Positions 1 to 8,807 are shown, numbered from the stretch's first letter. The stretch is DNA of 33,657 nt from Nitrosopumilaceae archaeon (GCA_022823825.1 JAJEHG010000006.1:1-33657), one strand, 5' to 3'. Numbers and translations are program-made. Notes: generated by a model from the letters alone, not told the origin.

Positions 1-94
1 GTCGTACGGCGTTTCAAGGGATGACAAATGCACAGATAATCAGGATTTATTGGCTCCGTCCATCCCTATAAATTAGATCATATTAATCTGCCAG

Positions 95-1525
95 TTGGCT
101 GGGCTGGCACGACGAATATCGTCATTCGGTACCAACCTCGATTTTCCCTACACTGGATTCACCAACATATGGACAGATACAGTACGAGGAGGCATTAATT
201 CTGAGAAAATATACGTGGTACAAACAACTGTCAAGGTAATCCAACGTTGCATGCTCATGGCTACCAACCCCGGTGATCTGGTTTTAGATCCTACCTGCGG
301 ATCCGGGACAACAGCTTTCGTGGCAGAGAAGTTTGGGCGCAGGTGGGTTACTTGCGACACGTCGCAGGTAGCCATTTCACTTGCCCGGATGCGCTTGATG
401 TCGGCAGTCTTTGACTATTACAAGCTTAGGTCGGAATCGGACGGAGTATGTGGGGGGTTTCAGTACGAGACGATCGAACGTAAGACCAAAAAGTCAATAG
501 CTGGAATCGTAGACAACAGCGGAGAGAAAGATGATGAAGAGTTTGAGTCGCAGTACGAGACACTCTATGACAAGCCGCTTGTCGACAGTAACAAAAAAAG
601 AGTGTCTGGACCCTTCACGTTGGAATCAGCCTCCCCACCGACTGTAGAATCACTCGACACCATGCATGCCAAGACTGACGAGGATTCGTATGTAAACAAG
701 CTGCCAGAACTCGCAGGAAGACACTTTCAGGACAACTGGCGCGCGGCACTAAAGGCCGTGGGCATATCCGGCAGAACCGCAATAAAGTTTGAGAATTTGG
801 AGCCACACCCTGCGTCAAGGTGGATACACGCCTCGGGGATGACTGCGGACTCCAAGAGAGCGGCAGTCTCGTTCGGCCCCGAATACGGCACCATGGACAC
901 TAGGCAGATCCAATACGCACGCGAGGAGATCAGGATGCTCAACGAGAGGTTCGACATTGTGATACTTGCAGCCATGCAGTTTGACCCTGCTGTACACGAC
1001 GAGGTGGCCGGCCTTAACGGCAACAACAGGGTTGAGGAGGCATACTACATGGTCGACATAAACAAGGATCTCATGAACCGGGATCTCAAGTCGCCCAAAT
1101 CACCAAAGTCTGCTACATTCTGGATGATCGGGCAGCCCGATGTGGAGGTGGAAAAGGACGGGGATCAATACACGGTAGAGGTCAGGGGGTTTGATTATAT
1201 GGATCCCAAGACCGGTGAGATGAGATCCGGCAACACAGACAATGTCGCCATGTGGTCGCTTGACACCAATTACGACGGACGCTGCATGTACCCAAGGCAG
1301 GTCTTCTTTCCAATGTCCGGGAGTACGGGCGAAAAACTGTATGAAAAAATGTTAAAGAATCTCAAAGCAGTAATAGACAAGGACAGGTTGGAATCATACA
1401 AGGAGACTAGATCCCTCCCGTTCCGACCATCTGCCGACCCGGGCATCACGGAAGTACAGAGGATCGCAGTCAAGGTGGTCGACGAGGCCGGGCGCGAGAC
1501 CATGAGGGTGCTGAACCTTGGCTGA
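95..1525 (+). CDS. mod: Type III restriction-modification methyltransferase (Mod), 5'-truncated
   Basis: This is the C-terminal part of an adenine-specific DNA methyltransferase that would protect host DNA from the adjacent Res nuclease. The S-adenosylmethionine motif is visible at about residues 65-71 (DPTCGSGT). It is preceded by a KIYVVQTTVKVIQRC stretch and followed by WVTCDTSQVAISLAR, as in Mod proteins paired with Res helicases. In this permuted (beta) class the catalytic DPPY motif lies upstream of the AdoMet motif, and none is present here. The only available start is a TTG at 95, after an in-frame TAG at 74-76. All three forward frames are closed within the first 94 bases, so the missing half can only lie further upstream in a broken or separate form. 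The last 8 bases overlap the Res gene. The family call is firm; activity is doubtful. It may be a pseudogene. Confidence 0.8.
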   Translation: MAGLARRISSFGTNLDFPYTGFTNIWTDTVRGGINSEKIYVVQTTVKVIQRCMLMATNPGDLVLDPTCGSGTTAFVAEKFGRRWVTCDTSQVAISLARMRLMSAVFDYYKLRSESDGVCGGFQYETIERKTKKSIAGIVDNSGEKDDEEFESQYETLYDKPLVDSNKKRVSGPFTLESASPPTVESLDTMHAKTDEDSYVNKLPELAGRHFQDNWRAALKAVGISGRTAIKFENLEPHPASRWIHASGMTADSKRAAVSFGPEYGTMDTRQIQYAREEIRMLNERFDIVILAAMQFDPAVHDEVAGLNGNNRVEEAYYMVDINKDLMNRDLKSPKSPKSATFWMIGQPDVEVEKDGDQYTVEVRGFDYMDPKTGEMRSGNTDNVAMWSLDTNYDGRCMYPRQVFFPMSGSTGEKLYEKMLKNLKAVIDKDRLESYKETRSLPFRPSADPGITEVQRIAVKVVDEAGRETMRVLNLG

Positions 1526-4421
1526 TCCTAGTAGGAACTCTCAACCCAAGACCATCAAACAGCTGATAATAACCAGTCCGTACGAGGAACCGATAGAGCA
1601 TTACAGGTTCGATCCCGATACCGGAGCGTACGGAAAGAGGGCCGGCCGGCGGCCGGCAGGGTACATCAGGGCTACGAGGGGAAGCAAGCGCGGGAACGAT
1701 GCGGCGTTCTTTGAGAAGATTCCGCGCATCAACCACATAAGGGAAAAGGTCTCGGAGTGGCGGCAGAGTGGCTATGCGGGGGCTACCCACACCACGAGAC
1801 AGCTGCTCAGACGCTGGCACGATCCGGATCTGCGCAGGCCCGACAACCGGTTCTTTTACTGCCAGCTGGAGGCAATAGAGACAGCGATATGGGCCCATGA
1901 GATCGGCAGGGACGATCCGCTCATCCGCAACCTTGATGGGGACGGCGGCCCCTTCAAGAGGCTTTGCTGCAAGATGGCTACGGGCACGGGTAAGACAGTG
2001 GTCATGGCCATGCTGATCGCCTGGCAGGTGCTAAATGACATCAACAACAGGAACGACGGCTTTACAAGGAACATACTGGTCGTGGCACCCAGCATATCCG
2101 TAAGACGAAGACTGGCAGTCCTAAGGCCGAGCGACCCGAACAACTATTACGAAAAGTTCGCAATAGTGAGTAGGTCCGGGCTTGAAAAACTCAGCAGGGC
2201 GAGGATAACGATACACAACTGGCACGTCCTGATGAATGCCGCAGAACAGAAGAGGCCGGCGGGCCCGGCATCTCGCGTCATGCTGGACGTGCCGGTGTCA
2301 GACTCCAAGTTCTCCAAGGACGTGCTGGGCCACGCATCCCGCAACATGCTGGTGATAAACGATGAGGCCCACCATGCCTGGAGGCCGATGGGACTGGATG
2401 AGGAGTCGATGCGAAAAAGAGAGATGAAGAACGAAAGGGAGCGCGCAACTAGATGGATGGAGGGGTTGGACAAGATAAGCCGTGACAGAAACATCATGGC
2501 CTGCTACGACTTTTCTGCCACGCCGTTTCGACCCACGGGACACTCCGTGAGCGAGGTGGAGAGATTCAAGTGGGTCATATCGGACTTTTCCTTGGAGGAC
2601 GCGATAGAGTCTGGACTGGTCAAGACACCGAGGACGCCAAAACACGACGACAGTGGCACGTATACCAAGGAGGGTATGTCCAAGTTCCACCACATATTCC
2701 CGCATGTAAAGGACGACTTTAAGATGGCCAGGAATGAGAGGGATCCGCTTCCGCAGCTGGTGAAAGACGCGTATGACATACTGAGCTCCAACTGGAGCAA
2801 GACTAGGAAGGAGTGGAGGGACAAGAAATATGAGATACCCCCCGTTATGATAACGGTCTGCAACAACACGAGGTCGTCTGAGCGCATAGTGCACCATTTC
2901 AACTCCAACATGGCCCAGTTCGCAGAGCTTGCAGGCGGCATGGAGAAGATAGACACGGTCGCACTCGATGCGGAGGAGGGCCGGGACAGCCTGGTTGAGC
3001 TGCGCACCAAGATAGACACGGTCGGCATGGTGGGCAAGCCCGGCCAGGACGTCACCCACGTGGTCTCGGTCAACATGCTTACCGAGGGCTGGGATGCCCA
3101 CAACGTGACACACATAATGGGACTCAGGGCGTTTGAGAGCCAGCTGCTATGCGAGCAGGTGGTCGGCAGGGGACTGCGCCGTAACTCGTACGAGGTGGAT
3201 GTCAGGACCGGACTCCTGCTTCCGGAATACGTGGATGTCTTTGGGATACCGTTTGCGTTCATGCCCCACGAGGGTTCGGGGGGTGGGGGCGGGATCGTCC
3301 AGCCGGTTACTGCCGTATATCCGGAGGAATCCAAGGCAGAACACGAAATTGCTTGGCCTAAGGGGGCGGTCAAGGTTGAGCTTGTAGACAGTCTCGCCGT
3401 CGACTGGGAGCGCATACCGCCCATGGAAATAGACGGCCGGGGGCTGGCGACCAGCGTAACGGTGGCGCCGTCACTTGATGGAAAACATATCGGCAGGGAG
3501 ACGGAATTAAGGGTGGAGGGATCGCGGCTGCAGGAGTTCGTCTTCCGGGTGTCAAGCAGCCTGTATATGGAACTGGATCTAGGCGCGGCCGACCCGTACA
3601 GAGTGGCCGGCCTCATACGAACTGTGAACAGCTATGTCAACAGCGGGAGGATCGCGGCTGCCGGCGTGTCAAGGACCGAGAGGGAAAGGTACGTCCGCTC
3701 ACTCAAGGCCAACATGAACGATATCGTAAGACATGTAGCAAAACACATCAAGTATGAGAGGACTGAGAACACGTACTTCAAGCCCGACGATCCCGCCCAC
3801 CCTACTATATCCACCAAGACCATGCCCAGATGGTATTCTAGGCGCAAGTGGCTGCAGGAAGACGACGTCTCAAAGTGCCACCTCAACGTGGGCGTGTATG
3901 ACACCGATCTGGAACGCGATGCCATGCGGGAGCTTGAAAAAAACCCCGGTATAAAATCCTGGGTGAAGAACGACCAGCATCTGGGATTCAGGGTGCCGTA
4001 CCACCATCAGGGCGCTTGGCACGATTATTATCCGGATTTTCTTGTCAGGCTTGGCAATGACGTCACCGCTGTCATAGAGATGAAGGGTGCAGAGGAGGAG
4101 GCCGCAGACAAGAAGCAGGAGGCACTGGACGAATGGGTAAACGTGGCAAACGCGGACGGCGGGTACGGCATCTGGGCAAACTGCGGCCTGACAAGGAGCG
4201 TTGCAGGGCTCAAAGACGTGATAGAGGTGGCACTCTCAGAACACAAACGGTTTGGGATCACAAGCGACGAGATGAGGCTAGAGGCCGCATGTCCCGTCTG
4301 CGGTGCGCGCGCCTCTGGGATCGACGATGTCAGATCCGTCTTTGGGTTCAGAAACACAAAAGGCATAAGACGCCCGCAGTCGTGGTGTAGAAAGTGTCGC
4401 GCATCTCGTTTGCGCACGTGA
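1518..4421 (+). CDS. res: Type III restriction enzyme Res subunit (helicase-endonuclease)
   Basis: This is the ATP-dependent translocase and nuclease of a type III restriction system, acting on foreign DNA in complex with Mod. Superfamily 2 helicase motifs appear in order: Walker A (MATGTGKT) near residue 154, DEAH at about 282, SAT (FSATPF) near 333, TEGWDAHN near 522 and QVVGRGLRR near 547. A C-terminal PD-(D/E)XK nuclease is visible as YYPDF (Asp840) and IEMKG (Glu854, Lys856). The tail has a probable zinc ribbon with CPVC near 925 and CRKC near 957. At 967 residues it is about the length of EcoP15I Res and looks intact. Translation begins at TTG and overlaps the Mod gene by 8 bases, which implies coupling. 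With a truncated Mod, an active Res would be a hazard, so either Mod is completed elsewhere or the pair is inactive. GC content is higher than in the genes downstream. Confidence 0.92.
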   Translation: MADPSRNSQPKTIKQLIITSPYEEPIEHYRFDPDTGAYGKRAGRRPAGYIRATRGSKRGNDAAFFEKIPRINHIREKVSEWRQSGYAGATHTTRQLLRRWHDPDLRRPDNRFFYCQLEAIETAIWAHEIGRDDPLIRNLDGDGGPFKRLCCKMATGTGKTVVMAMLIAWQVLNDINNRNDGFTRNILVVAPSISVRRRLAVLRPSDPNNYYEKFAIVSRSGLEKLSRARITIHNWHVLMNAAEQKRPAGPASRVMLDVPVSDSKFSKDVLGHASRNMLVINDEAHHAWRPMGLDEESMRKREMKNERERATRWMEGLDKISRDRNIMACYDFSATPFRPTGHSVSEVERFKWVISDFSLEDAIESGLVKTPRTPKHDDSGTYTKEGMSKFHHIFPHVKDDFKMARNERDPLPQLVKDAYDILSSNWSKTRKEWRDKKYEIPPVMITVCNNTRSSERIVHHFNSNMAQFAELAGGMEKIDTVALDAEEGRDSLVELRTKIDTVGMVGKPGQDVTHVVSVNMLTEGWDAHNVTHIMGLRAFESQLLCEQVVGRGLRRNSYEVDVRTGLLLPEYVDVFGIPFAFMPHEGSGGGGGIVQPVTAVYPEESKAEHEIAWPKGAVKVELVDSLAVDWERIPPMEIDGRGLATSVTVAPSLDGKHIGRETELRVEGSRLQEFVFRVSSSLYMELDLGAADPYRVAGLIRTVNSYVNSGRIAAAGVSRTERERYVRSLKANMNDIVRHVAKHIKYERTENTYFKPDDPAHPTISTKTMPRWYSRRKWLQEDDVSKCHLNVGVYDTDLERDAMRELEKNPGIKSWVKNDQHLGFRVPYHHQGAWHDYYPDFLVRLGNDVTAVIEMKGAEEEAADKKQEALDEWVNVANADGGYGIWANCGLTRSVAGLKDVIEVALSEHKRFGITSDEMRLEAACPVCGARASGIDDVRSVFGFRNTKGIRRPQSWCRKCRASRLRT

Positions 4422-4602
4422 TATCAATCGACCCGAGAGTGTATGGTTGACTGATGTGAACGTTTTAAACCCTTTGCCAATAAGCTCTGTTACAAATTCA
4501 TGATAGAGGGGATTGTGTTGCACTAGTTGGAGCGGCAATATCACAAATTCGCAACAAAACCTGTACAATTAGACTTAATAGTGCTAGTCCCTGATGTAGG
4601 AC

Positions 4603-5352
4603 ATGGTAACCGAGTCGCCCGTGGTAAAAGATACCAAAAAATCCAGCATAATGATTTACAAATATGAGACTGAAATCCAACATACATATCTAGACATACA
4701 AGAAAAAATAGAGAACACGATATCGCATCAGTATGAAATAAGAAAGAAGAAGGATGAACCAACTCAAAGATATGTGACATACGAGTTTAGTAGGCGCGAA
4801 ACCACGAAAGATATTCTATGGTATGCAATAAAATCGGAACGAGAATTGCCAGAAGAGGAAAGGCCGCAGGTTACGTACCACGATATCTACATAAGCAAAA
4901 AAGGGTATCTGGTTATTGCAGGCCTGACAGACAGAAATACATTGTTAAAATATCTTGCAATGTTGCTACATTCAGGAATGTATAATTTTACATCTAGGCA
5001 CTTAAACAAATCAGAAATTCAAGAAATAACAGCAAAAATACTTGCAGAAGATCCCAAAAATATAATTTATGCTCCACGATTTCGTTTTTTTGAAAGATAC
5101 AAGGGCAGAGAATTTAGTGATTTTCGCAGATCTGAAATAGAAAGCGCAGAAGACGATAGAGAGTACCCCGAAATGCTGGAAAAGTGTCAGTATTTTGAAC
5201 CCATATTCAACATACAGAAAATCATATGGGATGAAGTTGACCCCGGCTCCCGCATTGAACTATATCAACGTGGGTTAATTCGTAGTTCACACAGACGGTT
5301 CTTTACAGACTGGATAGAATTCGTAAATAAGTACGTTCCGTGGGGCTTGTGA
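4603..5352 (+). CDS. Hypothetical protein, AT-rich island gene
   Basis: A 249-residue soluble protein that I do not recognise. It has no signal peptide or membrane segment and is rich in Lys, Glu, Arg and Tyr. Charged helical stretches occur near residues 30-60 and 135-165. An HDIYISKKGYLVIAGL stretch near residue 96 looks like beta strands. The start chosen is the first ATG; an internal ATG (MIYKYETE) 48 bases downstream is an alternative. A weak TATA-like element (cttaatag, about 4570-4577) lies at suitable distance. Codon use is clearly more AT-rich than in the Res gene before it or argH after it, pointing to foreign origin. Position after a type III system and before a dead insertion sequence makes a defence or mobile-element role possible, but nothing in the sequence shows one. 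Confidence 0.7.
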   Translation: MVTESPVVKDTKKSSIMIYKYETEIQHTYLDIQEKIENTISHQYEIRKKKDEPTQRYVTYEFSRRETTKDILWYAIKSERELPEEERPQVTYHDIYISKKGYLVIAGLTDRNTLLKYLAMLLHSGMYNFTSRHLNKSEIQEITAKILAEDPKNIIYAPRFRFFERYKGREFSDFRRSEIESAEDDREYPEMLEKCQYFEPIFNIQKIIWDEVDPGSRIELYQRGLIRSSHRRFFTDWIEFVNKYVPWGL

Positions 5353-5386
5353 AAAAAGATTTAGTGGGGCATGCGTATTATATTAT

Positions 5387-5845
5387 ATGGTAGAACTATG
5401 GATGATATTTATAGGCTCGGCAATCTCAATAACTATTACCTTCGCTGTGCGGAAATATGATAGTCATAAAAACACACAGATGAGACACGGGATTTTGAAA
5501 GAGGCTAAAACAATTTGTGAAGACCTCAAGGCAATATTGAATGATGTTGTGCCGAGTGGTGATTTAGAAGAATATTATGATATAGACAGCTCGTTGCACG
5601 CGTATTTTCATGAGAACCAGAAGAAAATTAAACAACTCATGTATGAATTAGAAAATGTTAAAAATTGGCACAGAACTAAAGAGGGCAAACAGGCAAAGGC
5701 ATTTGTAGACATGCTGGAATGGATAACAGGAAAATTCTACCGTTATGATTGTGATGAAGAAGAGAGAATACGTATTTGGACGAAAAATGTACAGGAGTTT
5801 CACTCAAGAATGACAAAGATATTAAACGAAATCAAGACGAATTAA
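5387..5845 (+). CDS. Hypothetical membrane-anchored protein, AT-rich island gene
   Basis: A 152-residue unrecognised protein. One hydrophobic N-terminal segment (about residues 3-21, WMIFIGSAISITITFAV) is followed by a positively charged stretch (RKYDSHKN). A long, charged, probably helical cytoplasmic part then runs to the end, with a likely coiled coil around residues 60-100. It follows the previous gene by 34 bases on the same strand and may share its transcript. A TATA-like tattatatta lies only about 5-14 bases before the ATG at 5387. If that element drives transcription, a leaderless start at the second ATG (5402) would fit better. AT-rich codon use matches the neighbouring orphan gene, so the two probably arrived together. 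Function unknown. Confidence 0.65.
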   Translation: MVELWMIFIGSAISITITFAVRKYDSHKNTQMRHGILKEAKTICEDLKAILNDVVPSGDLEEYYDIDSSLHAYFHENQKKIKQLMYELENVKNWHRTKEGKQAKAFVDMLEWITGKFYRYDCDEEERIRIWTKNVQEFHSRMTKILNEIKTN

Positions 5846-5881
5846 TTAGAGATTTTGCTTCTGATTTAGCTCCTGCAGAAA

Positions 5882-6690
5882 TCACATCTTTTGATCGGTT
5901 GAGATCAAATGTAGGTTGAAATTCCATATGATGGTTCTCCATTTTTCCTCTGTCGTGATCCCGGTGGCTTCTGGATGTTCTGCGGATCGTATCGTACTTT
6001 CACACGTGATTGTAGTACACCTCATATCCTCAAACATGGGTATGCCATGTCTCCGAGGTCGCGTAACGTCTTTTCACGATCGCGTATGGTACCGATGAGT
6101 AACTTCATCTTGTTGTTGTTCATGTCCCACTTGAGGTAGATATGCAGGCATAATTGGCCTTCTACCAAGACCTTCTTTGATGCATTCATGCATACAGACA
6201 GTCTGCTGTAACGAAGTACTGGGAGTTTTTGCCCATGTACTTTTTGGTGCCCGCAAGCAAGGTGCCCGCAAGCAAGGTGCCCGCGTTGTGCTTGAACTTG
6301 TTTTTTGCCAAGCCGGAGGTGATCCAGTACATAATCATCATCATTGAGGAAAAACGGATAGTACTTCTTTTCCAGAATCTTGACCCACGCCTCATCTGCA
6401 CAATATCAGTCACCGATCTCTGGAATAGACTGTCAGTATACAGGAAGGCAATCTTGGAATAATGCTCAATCCATCTGTATATCACAGAATTCGTCACGCT
6501 TATGCCTCGCATCTCGAACAAATCCGTGACTGCCCGCGTGCTCATACCCAAATAGTACAGGTGCAGTGTTTCGCTTACGACTACCAGTGCATGTCTTCTG
6601 TACCTGAACCTGAAATTTGTCGAAAACGTCCTACCGCGCGCGGGTATTTGTACAACTGGACGTTGCCCGACTTGTTGCTACAATAGCCCT
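5882..6690 (-). pseudogene. Decayed DDE transposase of an insertion sequence
   Basis: Reading the minus strand across frames gives pieces of one transposase in the right order. First comes a partial zinc-ribbon start (CSNKSGNVQLYKY), then a helix-turn-helix region (YYLGMSTRAVTDLFEMRGIS, IYRWIEHYSK). Next are the first catalytic Asp region (CADEAWVKI), a second (SQYFVTADCLYA), NNNKMKLLIGTIRDREK where the third acidic residue would be expected, and a tail with HPEATGITTEEKWRTII. The pieces lie in different frames, with at least three frameshifts and in-frame stops. The usual Glu of the NNKMERLNG-type motif reads Lys. Architecture suggests the broad IS6-like/archaeal ribbon-HTH-DDE group, but the family is not certain. 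A 15-bp tandem duplication sits inside it. It cannot make an active enzyme. Confidence 0.8.
6246..6284. repeat. 15-bp tandem duplication inside the transposase remnant
   Basis: The unit ggtgcccgcaagcaa occurs twice in full (6246-6260 and 6261-6275), followed by nine bases of a third copy. In the remnant's reading frame it duplicates five residues (GTLLA) without shifting the frame. It probably arose by replication slippage after or during decay of the element. Confidence 0.9.
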
Positions 6691-6732
6691 ATAATGTACT
6701 GCCAAATCAGACGGAGATACTCAAACTGCAAA

Positions 6733-8268
6733 TCAGACACTCTTGATCTGTTTTTTGAGGGACGTGAGGGCCCCATCGATCCTTGTTTTACGCTCTTCAA
6801 GCACGCTCCGGAACCTTGTGACAGTCCTCTTGCGGGCAGATATCATGCGCCTCTGTTCCGCGTACCCAGATGAACCCCTCGAGACCCGGTCGCGCAGGGA
6901 CGAGACGGGCCCAAGAGACGACGTAATAGTGTTCAGTATCTTCGGATCGGACGCAGCTGAGTACGAGGACGGTTTCACATTGGCGGCGCCTCCCTTTCTG
7001 AGTGCGCTCCTGATATCTCCGGCGGTCATCTTGCGGATGGGCCTCCCTATTGCACGGGCGTGCTGTACAAGTAGGGCCGCCGTGCCGTGCGCCGTCCGGA
7101 ACGGCACGTCGTGCTCAAGCACGAGCCGCTCGGCCACGTCGAGCGCCACAAGATCGCTTGCCTCCGCCACACGGCGCATCCGGGCCTTGTTTACGCGCAT
7201 GCCACCAAGCACGGACTGCACCGCAAGCAGGGCCGATACGCCGGCATCCGACACCATCCACAAAAGCGGTTTTGTCCGCTGCAGGTCGCGCCCGTATCCG
7301 GAGGCAAGTCCCCCTACTATTCCCAGCATGGCGCTTGTATATCCGGCCGCCTCAGCCGCTCTGGCGCGTGTAATCTCAAGCACGTCCGGGTTCTTCTTCT
7401 GGGGCATTGCGCTCGACGGCGATGATATATCGTCTTCCAGCTCCACAAACGAGAACTCCGACGTGGACCACACCACCACATCCTCGGCCAGCCTGCTGAG
7501 GTTGGACATCATTATAGAGACTGCGGCCGCGTACTCGGCCGCAAAGTCGCGGGTGCCGGTTGCGTCAAGTGAGTTTTCCAGTATTCCGTCAAAACCCAGC
7601 AGTTCTGCGGTATACGCGCGGTCGATCGGCAGGCTCGTCCCACCCACGGGCCCCGCCCCGAGCGGGCTCTTGTTTACGCGCCCGTAGGCGCCCGACAACC
7701 TCTCGTAGTCCCTGAGCAGCGCGTCGGCATGGGCGAGCAACCAGTGCGAGAACAGACCCGCCTGAGCCTGCTGCATGTGCGTGTACAGCGGCATGACGGT
7801 GCGCCTGTGGTTTGATGCGAGTAATATCATGGACTCGGCCGCGTCCAGTATGTGTCCGCACATCGCGTTGATGTCATCTCGAACCTTCATGCGTATATCG
7901 AGCGCCACCTGGTCGTTCCTAGAGCGGGCCGCGTGCATCCTGCCGCCGTGCGCGGCCCCCGCCCTCTCGACTACGAGCGACTCGACCATCTCGTGTATGT
8001 CCTCAGCGGTGCCCCCAGCGTCCTTCCCGCCGTACGTGGAGCCGTTACGCGCAAACAGGCTCCGCCTTCTTCGCATAATCTCGGACAGCGCCCCCAGTAT
8101 GCGGTGGGCCGACATCCGCGATATGAGCCCCGCCCTTAGCAACATCAGCACGTGGGCCTGGCTGCCCAGTATATCATATCGTATGATCTCCGCGTCCTCC
8201 CCAGCCGAGGACAGGTAGCCGAGGATTCTGGGGTCGGGTTTGCCGTCCCCCATGCGAGCACGGTACAT
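6733..8268 (-). CDS. argH: Argininosuccinate lyase
   Basis: The last enzyme of arginine synthesis, cleaving argininosuccinate into arginine and fumarate in the cytoplasm as a homotetramer. The fumarase/aspartase superfamily signature SSAMPQKKNPD lies at about residues 285-295. HAARSRNDQVALD near 112 and YTHMQQAQ near 162 match the other conserved substrate-binding regions. At 511 residues it is longer than typical bacterial ArgH (about 460), with much of the extra length in a basic C-terminal tail. The ATG at 8266-8268 sits about 25 bp from a palindromic TATA element shared with the divergent DUF59 gene, consistent with a leaderless transcript. It ends just beside the insertion sequence remnant, and its high GC content contrasts with that region. 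Confidence 0.95.
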   Translation of the reverse strand: MYRARMGDGKPDPRILGYLSSAGEDAEIIRYDILGSQAHVLMLLRAGLISRMSAHRILGALSEIMRRRRSLFARNGSTYGGKDAGGTAEDIHEMVESLVVERAGAAHGGRMHAARSRNDQVALDIRMKVRDDINAMCGHILDAAESMILLASNHRRTVMPLYTHMQQAQAGLFSHWLLAHADALLRDYERLSGAYGRVNKSPLGAGPVGGTSLPIDRAYTAELLGFDGILENSLDATGTRDFAAEYAAAVSIMMSNLSRLAEDVVVWSTSEFSFVELEDDISSPSSAMPQKKNPDVLEITRARAAEAAGYTSAMLGIVGGLASGYGRDLQRTKPLLWMVSDAGVSALLAVQSVLGGMRVNKARMRRVAEASDLVALDVAERLVLEHDVPFRTAHGTAALLVQHARAIGRPIRKMTAGDIRSALRKGGAANVKPSSYSAASDPKILNTITSSLGPVSSLRDRVSRGSSGYAEQRRMISARKRTVTRFRSVLEERKTRIDGALTSLKKQIKSV

Positions 8269-8288
8269 GGTGTTACTTCTCTAATGGT

Positions 8289-8296
8289 TATATATA
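8289..8296. promoter_or_regulatory. Shared palindromic TATA box between argH and the DUF59 gene
   Basis: The 50-bp gap between the divergent genes contains tatatata at 8289-8296. Its centre is about 24-25 bp from the argH start and 26-27 bp from the DUF59 start. These are the expected archaeal TATA-to-start distances for leaderless mRNAs in both directions, so one symmetric element may serve both genes. The sequence and spacing are seen; the dual use is inferred. Confidence 0.65.
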
Positions 8297-8318
8297 GCAT
8301 AAATGGGAGTGGTGCCAT

Positions 8319-8807
8319 ATGAGCCAGCAGGAGATCAAGCAGAAGAGAGTTAAGATATTCGATGAGCTCTCAAAGATCGTGGATCCAGAGATAGACATGT
8401 CCATAGTGGAGCTGGAGCTCATAGACGAGGTCGACATAAGCGACAGCGACGTAAGGGTTGATTTGCACCTCACAAGCCCGTTCTGTCCCGCGATATACGG
8501 GTTCAAGATATGCCAGGACATACACGACAACCTGTTGATGGTGGACGGCGTCGACGACGTAAAGGTCAACGTCTCAAACCACTTTATGGCAGAGCAGATA
8601 AACCAGCAGGTCAACAACTCGCCAAATCCTAAAAAGGCAGCAGGCGACAGTCAGGGCGCGTCGCAGGCCAGCGAACCGGCAAAGGGTGCGGAAGGTTCCG
8701 ATTCAGCATCATTATCAACATCAACAACTGCGTCAACATCACAGCTAGGGTCATCTCCGCCCCCACCACCGCCACCACCATCACCGTCCACAGACGCGCC
8801 GCAATAG
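8319..8807 (+). CDS. MIP18/DUF59 family Fe-S cluster assembly-type protein
   Basis: Members of this family (SufT, PaaD, MIP18/CIA2) help deliver Fe-S clusters to client proteins. The core (about residues 8-92) shows the family pattern: IVDPEIDMSIVELELI at the start, the conserved Cys in TSPFCPAIYGF near residue 57, and VDDVKVNVSNHF at the end of the fold. The last 70 residues are a disordered tail rich in Ser, Thr, Ala and Gln that ends in a run of eight prolines. This tail is unlikely to belong to the catalytic core and resembles low-complexity segments in neighbouring proteins. The gene is divergent from argH and faces the sdh operon, whose SdhB carries three Fe-S clusters. A functional link is plausible but not shown. 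Confidence 0.85.
   Translation: MSQQEIKQKRVKIFDELSKIVDPEIDMSIVELELIDEVDISDSDVRVDLHLTSPFCPAIYGFKICQDIHDNLLMVDGVDDVKVNVSNHFMAEQINQQVNNSPNPKKAAGDSQGASQASEPAKGAEGSDSASLSTSTTASTSQLGSSPPPPPPPPSPSTDAPQ

Larger units (their letters stand above)
5860..6711 (-). mobile_element. Putative insertion sequence remnant with imperfect terminal inverted repeats
   Basis: The transposase remnant is bracketed by an 11-bp imperfect inverted repeat: tctgatttagc at 5860-5870, and gccaaatcaga at 6701-6711, whose complement is tctgatttggc (10 of 11 identical). The resulting 852-bp element fits the size of a single-gene insertion sequence, and the ends lie just outside the recognisable coding remnant. No target duplication is obvious at the flanks. 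A second copy of caaatcagac at 6729-6738, overlapping the argH stop, makes the exact right end ambiguous. The inverted repeat is seen; its role as element ends is inferred. Confidence 0.5.

Noticed and set aside
5891-5908. Inverted repeat ttgatc-N6-gatcaa considered as the end of the insertion sequence
   Set aside because: Both arms lie on the same side of the element and inside the coding remnant; the tctgattt pair at 5860 and 6711 fits element ends better.
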